Shown one piece after another: positions 1 to 5,973 of a DNA stretch of 11,608 nucleotides; position 1 is the first letter of the stretch; the number at the start of each line of letters is the position of its first letter. The stretch is taken from the NCBI GenBank assembly GCA_049700155.1, contig JBNAVX010000080.1:1-11608 (forward strand), written 5' to 3'. The notes beneath the pieces were generated by a model, which saw nothing but the letters and a program-made list of their open reading frames with translations, was not told where the DNA came from and ran no database searches. The DNA comes from JACAEY01 sp049700155. Lineage in GTDB: Bacteria > Nitrospirota > Thermodesulfovibrionia > Thermodesulfovibrionales > SM23-35. Made by a program: the position numbers and the translations under genes.

Positions 1-18
1 ACCGGCTATCCTTGCCAT
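1..18 (-). CDS. rpsM: 30S ribosomal protein S13, 5' fragment (first six codons)
   Basis: The window cuts this gene after six codons. They read MARIAG, the usual bacterial S13 start (MARIAGV). The start ATG is preceded by AAAGGAG with a spacer of about six bases. S13 sits in the head of the 30S subunit and contacts the P-site tRNA and S19. Its position directly after rpmJ is the standard beginning of the alpha operon. With only six codons visible, the call rests on this N-terminal match plus gene order, which together are strong. Confidence 0.9.
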
Positions 19-55
19 TTATACTCCTTTTTATAATAAGACATTTATCGTTAGA

Positions 56-102
56 ATTGTATTAATCTTTTCAGTTACAATTGACTAATGACTGTATTAA
101 TC
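56..102 (-). repeat. 12-base direct repeat in the rpmJ-rpsM gap
   Basis: On the minus strand GATTAATACAGT (102..91) and GATTAATACAAT (67..56) match at 11 of 12 positions, with starts 35 bases apart. They occupy most of the 90-base gap before rpsM. I see no convincing -35/-10 pair or terminator around them. A regulator site or a leftover duplication are both possible, and function is unknown. Confidence 0.5.
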
Positions 103-108
103 AATGAA

Positions 109-222
109 TCACCCCTGTCTCTGCTTATGTCTTGGGTTTTCACATATAACCCTAATAACACCTTTCCTCTTTATTATTTTACATTTAGCACATATAGGTT
201 TAACTGAGGATCTAACCTTCAT
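109..222 (-). CDS. rpmJ: 50S ribosomal protein L36 (zinc-binding form)
   Basis: This 37-residue protein is easily missed because it is so short. It starts MKVRSSVKPICAKCKI and ends NPRHKQRQG, the canonical L36 sequence and length. The zinc ligands of the C+ form are all present: Cys11, Cys14, Cys27 and His32. L36 is the smallest 50S protein and binds 23S rRNA near the base of the L7/L12 stalk. The start ATG has an AGAGGTTAAA leader acting as the ribosome binding site. It lies 42 bases after infA and before rpsM, the usual infA-rpmJ-rpsM order. There is no sign of the zinc-free paralogue in this window. Confidence 0.97.
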   Translation of the reverse strand: MKVRSSVKPICAKCKIIKRKGVIRVICENPRHKQRQG

Positions 223-264
223 TTTAACCTCTAAGATAAAATTGATATTTTTATTTTAAACCTT

Positions 265-483
265 TCATTTAACTCTATAAGTTATCCTACCTTTAGTAAG
301 ATCATAAGGTGAAAGCTCAACAGTTACCTTGTCTCCTGGTAGAATCTTTATAAAATGCATCCTTATTTTACCTGATACGTATGCTAATATAACCTGACCA
401 TTTTCAAGCTTGACCTTAAACATAGCATTAGGTAAGGTATCTACGACAGTCCCTTGAACTTCTATTGTTTCTTCTTTTGGCAT
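265..483 (-). CDS. infA: Translation initiation factor IF-1
   Basis: The 72-residue product is full length for IF-1, a single S1-like OB-fold protein. It blocks the ribosomal A site during initiation and supports IF-2 and IF-3 in choosing initiator tRNA and start codon. Family motifs are visible: IEVQGTVVDTLPNAMFKV near the N-terminus, the ISGKMRM-like segment (VSGKIRMHFIKILPGD), and VELSPYDLTKGRITYR at the end. The ATG is preceded by CAGGTTA, a moderate ribosome binding site. The gene is 21 bases after map. Because IF-1 and IF-3 police start codons, its presence beside CTG-started genes is relevant, but its sequence looks ordinary. Confidence 0.98.
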   Translation of the reverse strand: MPKEETIEVQGTVVDTLPNAMFKVKLENGQVILAYVSGKIRMHFIKILPGDKVTVELSPYDLTKGRITYRVK

Positions 484-504
484 TAACCTGAAATTATAAT
501 TTTT

Positions 505-1254
505 TTATGCTATTTTAGTCAATACCCTTGGTCCATCTACAGTAACAACTACTGTATGCTCGAAGTGTGCTGACGGCTTCCCGTCGACTGTAACAGCGGT
601 CCAGCCATCATTAAGGATAAACACCTCATACCCACCCGCATTTACCATTGTTTCAATCGCAAGTGTCATCCCTTCGCGAAGTCTAGGTCCACGGCCAGGT
701 GGTCCGAAGTTAGGTATCTGTGGTTCTTCATGTAATTCTCTACCTATACCATGTCCTACGAAAGATCTCACCACAGAAAAACCATTAGACTCTACATGTT
801 TCTGTATAGAATGAGATATATCTGATACCCTATTGCCTATTCTCGCTTCTTCTATACCTTCATAAAGAGCCTCTTCTGTAACCCTTAAAAGTTTTTGCAA
901 GTCTGGTCCTATTTCTCCAACCGGGACAGTAACAGCTCCATCGCCATAAAAACCGTCTTTATAGACACCGAGATCAATACCAAGGATATCTCCTTCTTTC
1001 AGAATCCTTTTGGAAGGTATCCCATGAATAACCTCATTATTTACTGATGTACAGATATTCGCAGGATAACCTCTATATCCTTTAAATGCTGGCAAACCTC
1101 CATGCAACCTTATGAAATCATTTGCAAAATTATCTATCTCGAGTGTTGTTAAACCAGGTCTAACCATTTTTTTAATGGCTTCCAGTGTCCTTGCTACGAT
1201 AAGACATGCCTGTGCTATCTTTTCTATCTCTTCCTGGGATTTTAAAATTATCAT
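505..1254 (-). CDS. map: Methionine aminopeptidase, type I
   Basis: This 249-residue cytosolic metalloprotease removes the initiator methionine from nascent proteins after deformylation. It has the pita-bread fold with the five metal ligands in the expected places: Asp94 (in GIDLGV), Asp105 (in GDGAV), His168 (in GHGIG), Glu201 (in AIETM) and Glu232 (in HFEHT). His77 and His175 match the other conserved active-site histidines. Length and absence of an insertion or N-terminal zinc-finger extension indicate the short type Ia form. It follows secY after 34 bases with no adk between, unlike the Bacillus or Escherichia-type order. The ATG at 1254 lacks a close Shine-Dalgarno site; the nearest candidate, AAGGTG, is about 16 bases upstream. 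Confidence 0.97.
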   Translation of the reverse strand: MIILKSQEEIEKIAQACLIVARTLEAIKKMVRPGLTTLEIDNFANDFIRLHGGLPAFKGYRGYPANICTSVNNEVIHGIPSKRILKEGDILGIDLGVYKDGFYGDGAVTVPVGEIGPDLQKLLRVTEEALYEGIEEARIGNRVSDISHSIQKHVESNGFSVVRSFVGHGIGRELHEEPQIPNFGPPGRGPRLREGMTLAIETMVNAGGYEVFILNDGWTAVTVDGKPSAHFEHTVVVTVDGPRVLTKIA

Positions 1255-1288
1255 ATTCTATAAAATTTAACACCTTGTTTTTTGGATA

Positions 1289-2596
1289 TTATCCCCTTCT
1301 TCCTCTTATCCTGCCTTTTTTCAAAAATCCTTCATAAGAACGTGTAATAAGGTGTGTCTCTATCTGGGAAACAGTATCAAGAGCAACACCAACTGTAATA
1401 AGGATAGATGTCCCACCAAAATAAAAAGGGACATGGAATTTTGTTATTAAAATTTCTGGGATAATGCAGACAATAGAGAGATATATACCCCCCACAAAAG
1501 TCAATCTTGAAAGAACTCTATATATATATTCTGATGTTTTCTGTCCTGGTCTTATACCGGGTATAAAACCGCCATATTTTTTAAGATTATCTGCGATATC
1601 AACAGGATTAAATATTATGGCAGTATAAAAATAAGCAAAGAATATAATAAGTCCCACATATAAAACACTGTGGAGTAAGGTACCCGGAGCAAGTTGTTTT
1701 GCAATAGATTGGACCCATGGAATAGCAATAAAACCTGCTACTGTTGCAGGAAACATGATAATAGATGAAGCGAATATTGGAGGAATTACTCCTGATGTAT
1801 TTATCTTAAGAGGCAAATGCGTTGACTGACCACCATATACCTTTCTTCCTACCACCCTCTTTGCATACTGAACAGGTATCTTTCTCTGACTCCTTTCTAC
1901 ATAAATTATCCCCCCTATAATAGCCACCATCATAATAACAAGAACGATAACAAAGAGAATAGATAGTTCTCCAGCCTGTACAAGTCTGATTGTGCTTATT
2001 ACGGCATTTGGGAAACGTGCAACAATTCCAGCAAAGATAATCAGCGATATCCCATTTCCTATACCCCTTTCAGTTATCTGTTCACCAAGCCACATTATGA
2101 ATGCAGTCCCTGAGGTTAAGGTAATCATGGTCAATAATCTGAATGACCAACCAGGGTTCTGGATGAATGCACCTCCAGCCATTCCTTCTAAACCAGCAGC
2201 AATTCCAAATGACTGAATTGCACTGATAAGCACTGTTCCATATCTTGTATACTTTATAATCTTTTTTCTACCCGCTTCTCCTTCTTTTGCGAGTTTACCT
2301 ATTGAAGGAATTACTACAGTAAGAAGCTGGAGAATAATAGAAGCACTAATATATGGCATTATTCCCAGGGCAAATATCGTAACCCTTGATAGGGCTCCTC
2401 CTGAAAACATATCAAAGAAGCCCATCAAAGCACCGCCCCTTTCAGCAAGGAACTTGCTCAATTCTTCTCCATTAATCCCGGGAGTTGGAATATGAGCCCC
2501 GATCCTGTAAACAGCAAGGAGCGCAAGTGTAAAAAAAATCCTATTTTTGAGCTCTTGAATTTTAAATATGTTCTGGAAGCTTGAAGAAATACCCAT
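1289..2596 (-). CDS. secY: Preprotein translocase subunit SecY
   Basis: SecY is the channel of the Sec translocon, working with SecE, SecG and SecA or the ribosome in the inner membrane. The 435-residue protein shows ten hydrophobic segments, at about residues 19-37, 72-95, 116-135, 152-170, 180-200, 212-233, 268-290, 308-330, 365-383 and 390-408. Family motifs include YRIGAHIPTPGI (24 onward region), GIGNGISLIIFAGI (178-191), VERSQRKIPVQYAKR (233-247) and YGGFIPGIRPG (341-351). The C-terminus ends in a basic tail, FLKKGRIRGRRG. A TAG codon immediately precedes the ATG, so this is the first possible start, yet no Shine-Dalgarno site is visible. Its leader is AT-rich and derives from the inverted repeat described at 2617..2709. 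Confidence 0.98.
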   Translation of the reverse strand: MGISSSFQNIFKIQELKNRIFFTLALLAVYRIGAHIPTPGINGEELSKFLAERGGALMGFFDMFSGGALSRVTIFALGIMPYISASIILQLLTVVIPSIGKLAKEGEAGRKKIIKYTRYGTVLISAIQSFGIAAGLEGMAGGAFIQNPGWSFRLLTMITLTSGTAFIMWLGEQITERGIGNGISLIIFAGIVARFPNAVISTIRLVQAGELSILFVIVLVIMMVAIIGGIIYVERSQRKIPVQYAKRVVGRKVYGGQSTHLPLKINTSGVIPPIFASSIIMFPATVAGFIAIPWVQSIAKQLAPGTLLHSVLYVGLIIFFAYFYTAIIFNPVDIADNLKKYGGFIPGIRPGQKTSEYIYRVLSRLTFVGGIYLSIVCIIPEILITKFHVPFYFGGTSILITVGVALDTVSQIETHLITRSYEGFLKKGRIRGRRG

Positions 2597-2616
2597 CTAA
2601 ATTAAATTCAAATGGC

Positions 2617-2709
2617 CCAAATTCCAAATTCCAAATAAATTTTTACTATTAACTTATTTACTGACATTCGGAATCTGGTTTTTCTGTTAATTTGGTCTTT
2701 GGAATTTGG
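2617..2709. repeat. Imperfect inverted repeat spanning the rplO 3' end and the rplO-secY gap
   Basis: On the plus strand CCAAATTCCAAATTCCAAAT (2617..2636) is the reverse complement, at 18 of 20 positions, of ATTTGGTCTTTGGAATTTGG (2690..2709). A shorter degenerate copy of the second arm, TCGGAATCTGGTT, lies between them at about 2668..2680. The right arm is inside rplO and supplies its last codons. The design (TTTGGAATTTGG modules) looks like a dispersed intergenic repeat rather than a terminator, since the loop is about 53 bases and no T-tract follows. That it is dispersed is inference; only this copy is visible. Confidence 0.7.
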
Positions 2710-3148
2710 TTATTAACTCGCATTTTCCACCTGAAGCCTCTATCTTAGCCTTTGCAGATGCACTGAAGGCATTTGCCCTGACTGTAAAAGGCTTTTGAAT
2801 CTCTCCTTCCCCAAGAATTTTAATGCCATTCTTTAAATCCTTTACAATACCTTTTTCTAAAAGGAGTTCAGGTGTAATGACATTAGAATCCTCAATACTG
2901 TTAATATCCTTTAGATTCACTATTGAATATTCAATTCTATTTAAGTTCTTAAATCCTCTTTTAGGAAGTCTTCTCTGAAGAGGCATTTGACCACCTTCGA
3001 ATCCAGGTCCTTTAGCTCCACCTGAGCGAGCCTTTTGTCCTTTGTGTCCTTTACAAGATGTCTTTCCATGTCCAGAACCTATACCACGACCAACCCTTTT
3101 AGGTCTTTTTCTTTTCCCTGTTGCTGGTCTCAAGTCTTCTATCTTCAT
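2687..3148 (-). CDS. rplO: 50S ribosomal protein L15
   Basis: L15 is a 23S rRNA-binding protein of the large subunit and a late assembly factor. The glycine- and lysine-rich N-terminal half has GRGIGSGHGKTSCKGHKGQKAR, and the C-terminal signature is the FTVRANAFSASAKAKIEASGG segment. I prefer the ATG at 3148 (153 residues, MKIEDLRP) because AGGAG lies five bases upstream. An adjacent in-frame ATG at 3151 overlaps the rpsE stop as ATGA and would add one Met. The family normally ends just after the GG motif. Here an extra tail ending KFQRPN is encoded by one arm of the inverted repeat at 2617..2709. rpmD (L30), which usually lies between rpsE and rplO, is absent. Confidence 0.97.
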   Translation of the reverse strand: MKIEDLRPATGKRKRPKRVGRGIGSGHGKTSCKGHKGQKARSGGAKGPGFEGGQMPLQRRLPKRGFKNLNRIEYSIVNLKDINSIEDSNVITPELLLEKGIVKDLKNGIKILGEGEIQKPFTVRANAFSASAKAKIEASGGKCELITKFQRPN

Positions 3149-3651
3149 CATGGCTCCTGAGTCTCCTCTTCAACTTTTCCTCTCAATTTTATTAGTGAGT
3201 CAGGATCCTTTATTAACGACAGACCATTCAATGTTGCTTTCACTGTGTTAAATGGATTGTGACTACGTAATGATTTTGCTACTATATCCTGCACACCTGC
3301 TACCTCCAGAACAGCCCTTACCGCTCCTCCAGCAATAATACCTGTCCCTTTTGGTGCAGGATTCATAATAACAGTTCCTGAACCGAACTTTCCTATTACT
3401 CTATGAGGAATTGTTCCATCCTTTATTGGAAATTTAATCAAAGATTTTTTAGCCTGTTCTATAGCCTTTCTTATTGCTTCTGGGACCTCTGATGCCTTAC
3501 CCTTTCCCATTCCAACCGTTCCCTCTCCATCTCCAACTACTACAAGGGCTGAAAAAGAAAAGCGCCTTCCTCCCTTAACAACCTTTGCCACCCTATTAAT
3601 ATATACAACTTTATCTTTGAGGTTTAATCCTTCTGAGTCTATTCTTGCCAC
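3148..3651 (-). CDS. rpsE: 30S ribosomal protein S5
   Basis: S5 lies at the mRNA entry and 16S helix 28 region of the small subunit and affects decoding accuracy. The 167-residue product has the N-terminal double-stranded RNA-binding fold, with INRVAKVVKGGRRFSFSALVVVGD and the G-x-GKGKA loop (VGMGKGKASEVPEAIRKA). The C-terminal domain carries GTGIIAGGAVRAVLEVAGVQDI. The start codon is GTG, four bases after a perfect GGAGG. Its stop TGA overlaps the rplO start, with no room for rpmD. The 82-base gap to rplR upstream is one of the longest here and includes a run of ten A residues on the coding strand. Confidence 0.98.
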   Translation of the reverse strand: MARIDSEGLNLKDKVVYINRVAKVVKGGRRFSFSALVVVGDGEGTVGMGKGKASEVPEAIRKAIEQAKKSLIKFPIKDGTIPHRVIGKFGSGTVIMNPAPKGTGIIAGGAVRAVLEVAGVQDIVAKSLRSHNPFNTVKATLNGLSLIKDPDSLIKLRGKVEEETQEP

Positions 3652-3733
3652 TACACCTCCATATCTTTCATTCAGTGAAGCATTTAGCGTAAAATGTATA
3701 ATTCATCTAATTACTTTTTTTTTTCAATATATA

Positions 3734-4096
3734 TTAAAACTCAAGTCCGGCTTCTCTCGCCGCATCTGCTAAAGCCTTAATTCTTCCATGATAAAGATAT
3801 CCACCTCTATCAAAGACAACCTTTCTTATATTTTTTTCTAATGCCCTCTGTGCTAAAAGTCTTCCAACCTTTTTAGCAGTTTCGATATTACCTTTATGAG
3901 ATTTATTATCTCTAAATTCTTTATCAAGACTTGACGCTGATACGAGAGTATGTCCTTTTAAATCATCAATAATCTGTGCATATATATGATTTAGACTTCG
4001 ATAAACTGAAAGTCTTAGCCTTTCAGGTGTCCCGAAAACCTTTTTTCTTATTCTTTTGTGTCGCCTTTCTCTACCCTCTTTTTTCCCTTTAGCCAG
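3734..4096 (-). CDS. rplR: 50S ribosomal protein L18, CTG start
   Basis: This frame encodes a complete L18 of 120 residues, the usual size. L18 binds 5S rRNA with L5 and anchors it in the central protuberance. Visible motifs are RRHKRIRKKVFGTPERLRLSVYRS (about 11-34), HIYAQIIDD (38-45), LVSASSLDKE (51-60) and the C-terminal VFDRGGYLYHGRIKALADAAREAGLEF. The frame has no ATG, GTG or TTG codon anywhere, and an in-frame TGA lies six codons before the proposed start. The only sensible initiator is CTG at 4096 (CTG GCT AAA GGG), six bases after a perfect GGAGG. The alternative is a frameshift or sequence error joining it to the out-of-frame ATG at 4109. Gene order between rplF and rpsE agrees with L18. 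Confidence 0.95.
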   Translation of the reverse strand: MAKGKKEGRERRHKRIRKKVFGTPERLRLSVYRSLNHIYAQIIDDLKGHTLVSASSLDKEFRDNKSHKGNIETAKKVGRLLAQRALEKNIRKVVFDRGGYLYHGRIKALADAAREAGLEF

Positions 4097-4102
4097 AGCT
4101 AA

Positions 4103-4107
4103 CCTCC
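4103..4107 (-). promoter_or_regulatory. Ribosome binding site that decides the rplR CTG start
   Basis: The minus strand reads GGAGG, then TTAGCT, then CTG GCT AAA. A five-base perfect Shine-Dalgarno core with a six-base spacer is optimal for CTG at 4096. It is too close to serve the out-of-frame ATG at 4109, which it overlaps. Confidence 0.75.
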
Positions 4108-4114
4108 ATACTCA

Positions 4115-4156
4115 CCTCTTATTCCCGAATAAAAGAATAAAATGGGATAAAAGAGG
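4115..4156 (-). promoter_or_regulatory. Hairpin filling the rplF-rplR gap
   Basis: In the transcript the arm CCTCTTTTATCCC (4156..4144) can pair with GGGAATAAGAGG (4126..4115). This gives six outer pairs (CCTCTT with AAGAGG), a small internal interruption, and an inner stem closed by CCC/GGG. The 17-base loop contains TTTTATTC twice in tandem. It begins three bases after the rplF stop codon. No T-tract follows, so it is not a classic terminator. The right arm includes AGAGG, the Shine-Dalgarno-like site ahead of the out-of-frame ATG at 4109, while the GGAGG of the CTG start lies outside it. Any role in initiation is inference. Confidence 0.5.
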
Positions 4157-4159
4157 TTT

Positions 4160-4702
4160 TTATTTCTTGCCAGTCTTACCAGCCTTCAATTTCAGGTATT
4201 CTCCAGAATATCTTATACCTTTCCCTTTATATGAATCTGGAAGCCTTAATGACCGAATATTTGAAGCAACCTGTCCAAGTTTATATTTATCAACTCCAGT
4301 TAATGTAATTATTGTCTGTTTTGCATCAACAGAAGCCTTAATACCCTCAGGCAGATAAAATTCAATAGGATGAGAATAGCCTAAATTCAAAACTATCTTA
4401 TCACCAACTACCTGAGCCTTATAACCTATACCTACTATCTCAAGCACCTTTTGATAACCATGTAAAACACCAGTTACCATGTTCGAAATGTTACTCCTTA
4501 CAAGTCCGTGGAGTGATCTGTCGAGTCTGGAATCGCCCTGTCTCTCGATTATTATCTTGCCATTACTTAATAGAGGCTTTATCCTTTCAGGGTAATCCCA
4601 GGAGAGCTCTCCTTTTGGTCCCTTTACTTTTATTGTTTTCTCATCTATTGAGACCTCAACGCCCTCAGGTATCTCTATCGGTTTCTTGCCTATTCTCGAC
4701 AT
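4160..4702 (-). CDS. rplF: 50S ribosomal protein L6
   Basis: L6 binds 23S rRNA near the sarcin-ricin loop and the factor-binding site. The 180-residue protein has the expected two tandem alpha/beta L6 domains: the first begins MSRIGKKPIEIPEGV, the second covers about residues 82-180. The family signature near the end of domain two (LPDSYKGKGIRYSGEYLKLKAGKTGKK) is intact. Its ATG follows AGAGGTAAGAAAT, a good ribosome binding site. It lies 52 bases after rpsH, and that gap carries a heptamer tandem repeat. Downstream the gene is separated from rplR by a 63-base hairpin-containing gap. Nothing in the protein itself is unusual. Confidence 0.98.
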   Translation of the reverse strand: MSRIGKKPIEIPEGVEVSIDEKTIKVKGPKGELSWDYPERIKPLLSNGKIIIERQGDSRLDRSLHGLVRSNISNMVTGVLHGYQKVLEIVGIGYKAQVVGDKIVLNLGYSHPIEFYLPEGIKASVDAKQTIITLTGVDKYKLGQVASNIRSLRLPDSYKGKGIRYSGEYLKLKAGKTGKK

Positions 4703-4716
4703 ATTTCTTACCTCTC

Positions 4717-4744
4717 TGCCCTTTACTCTTTGCTATTTGCTATT
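4717..4744 (-). repeat. Four tandem heptamers in the rpsH-rplF gap
   Basis: On the plus strand the gap holds TGCCCTT, TACTCTT, TGCTATT, TGCTATT in direct succession (minus strand AATAGCA, AATAGCA, AAGAGTA, AAGGGCA). Two units are identical and the other two diverge from them at two or three positions. The array sits entirely between the rpsH stop and the rplF ribosome binding site. It may be a short example of a variable-number intergenic repeat; no function is evident. Confidence 0.6.
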
Positions 4745-4754
4745 CCACTAAAAA

Positions 4755-5147
4755 TTACCAGATATAACAAATAACTTCTCCTCCAACACCTTCACGCCTA
4801 CATGCCTTATCACTTAATATCCCCCTTGATGTCGTAAGAATTGCAATCCCTACACCACCCATCACTTTAGGTGTCTCTCTTTTCCCTACATATACTCTTC
4901 TTCCTGGTTTACTGATTCTTTTCAATCCAGAGATAGCACACTCATTATCAATATATTTCAACATTATTCTCAGAATCCCCTGCCTTTTGTCTTTTAATAT
5001 TTTATAAGTCTTTATAAATCCTTCTTCTTTCAATATTCTTGCTATCTCAACCTTCATCTTTGACGCCGGGATATCAACCTTTTCAGCCTTTATTCTTATT
5101 GCATTTCTCAACCTTGTTAGCATATCCGCAATAGGATCAGTTAACAT
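4755..5147 (-). CDS. rpsH: 30S ribosomal protein S8
   Basis: S8 binds the central domain of 16S rRNA early in 30S assembly and, in Escherichia coli, represses the spc operon by binding an S8-like site in its mRNA. The 130-residue product starts MLTDPIADMLTRLRNA and ends GGEVICYIW. The C-terminal rRNA-binding segment GGVGIAILTTSRGILSDKACRREGVGGEV is conserved. A strong AGGAGGAAAGA leader precedes the ATG. It follows rpsN after 21 bases. I did not find an obvious copy of the 16S helix 21 target upstream of rplE, so autoregulation here is unproven. Confidence 0.98.
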   Translation of the reverse strand: MLTDPIADMLTRLRNAIRIKAEKVDIPASKMKVEIARILKEEGFIKTYKILKDKRQGILRIMLKYIDNECAISGLKRISKPGRRVYVGKRETPKVMGGVGIAILTTSRGILSDKACRREGVGGEVICYIW

Positions 5148-5168
5148 TCTTTCCTCCTGAGTCTTAAG

Positions 5169-5354
5169 TCACCAACTCGATTTTGTTACTCCGGGTATCT
5201 GACCTGATAAGGCAAGGCTTCTAAAACAAACCCTGCATATCCCAAATTTCCTTAGATATCCTCTTGGCCTACCACACAACTTACATCTATTGTGTGACCT
5301 AACCGCAAATTTAGGTTGTCTCTTTGACTTTTCTATCATGCAGATTCTAGCCAT
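5169..5354 (-). CDS. rpsN: 30S ribosomal protein S14, zinc-binding short form
   Basis: The 61-residue length and the four cysteines Cys24, Cys27, Cys40 and Cys43 (CKLC and CRVC) identify the C+ type Z S14, which binds one zinc and lacks the insert of the long zinc-free form. S14 sits in the 30S head. The C-terminus GQIPGVTKSSW is the family ending. The ATG has GAGGAG seven bases upstream. Its place between rplE and rpsH is standard for the spc operon. A 66-base gap separates it from rplE. Also named rpsZ in some schemes. Confidence 0.98.
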   Translation of the reverse strand: MARICMIEKSKRQPKFAVRSHNRCKLCGRPRGYLRKFGICRVCFRSLALSGQIPGVTKSSW

Positions 5355-5420
5355 ATATACTCCTCTTTTAAGTCATTAACCACTATTTTTTTAGTATTTT
5401 AACCTTATGATTAACGACCT

Positions 5421-5963
5421 TTATGTCCTAAAAGGCATCCCGAGATGGCTGAGAAGCGACTTTCCTTCCTTAGCTGTTTTTGCACTTGTACAGATTGTAA
5501 CATCTAAGCCGTGTGCCATCTCTACCTTGTCATAATCTATCTCAGGAAAAATAAATTGTTCTTTTAAACCCAGTGAATAATTTCCTCTTCCATCAAAAGA
5601 TTTTCCAGACACTCCTTTGAAATCTCTTATCCTCGGTAGTGCAAGGTTTACTAATCTGTCAAAAAATTCATACATCCTGTCTCCTCGTAAGGTAACTTTG
5701 CATCCAATAGGAACACCTTTCTTGAGTTTAAAACTCGCAATAGATTTTTTTGCTTTTGTTACAACCGCTTTCTGCCCAGCAATAAGAGTAAGTTCTTTCT
5801 GAACAGCATCAAGAAGCTTTATGTTCTGAATTGCCTCACCAAGACCCACATTAAGAACGATTTTTTGAAGCTTAGGAACCTCCATTACATTCTTATATGA
5901 AAACTCTTTCATCATAGCAGGGATTACTTCTTTTATATATTTCTCCTTTATCCTGGGAATCAT
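5421..5963 (-). CDS. rplE: 50S ribosomal protein L5
   Basis: L5 binds 5S rRNA with L18 and forms the bridge from the central protuberance to the 30S head; it also touches P-site tRNA. The 180-residue length matches the bacterial family. Conserved blocks include PKLQKIVLNVGLGEA (30-44), GQKAVVTKAKKSIASFKLKKG (68-88), RGDRMYEFFDRLVNLALPRIRDF, and the C-terminal GMPFR. The ATG follows AGGA with an eight-base spacer and lies 10 bases after rplX, so the two are probably coupled. No truncation or odd residue is evident. Confidence 0.98.
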   Translation of the reverse strand: MIPRIKEKYIKEVIPAMMKEFSYKNVMEVPKLQKIVLNVGLGEAIQNIKLLDAVQKELTLIAGQKAVVTKAKKSIASFKLKKGVPIGCKVTLRGDRMYEFFDRLVNLALPRIRDFKGVSGKSFDGRGNYSLGLKEQFIFPEIDYDKVEMAHGLDVTICTSAKTAKEGKSLLSHLGMPFRT

Positions 5964-5973
5964 ATTTCTATTC

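Noticed and set aside
81..109. TTGACT with a weak -10 at 17 bases on the plus strand
   Set aside because: The -10 candidate ATGAAT is poor and it would drive transcription antisense to rpmJ; AT-rich DNA gives such matches by chance.
3660..3733. Twelve-codon ORF and a run of ten T (plus strand) in the rplR-rpsE gap
   Set aside because: The ORF has no ribosome binding site. The T-run gives A residues in the transcript and has no stem before it, so it is not a terminator for these genes.
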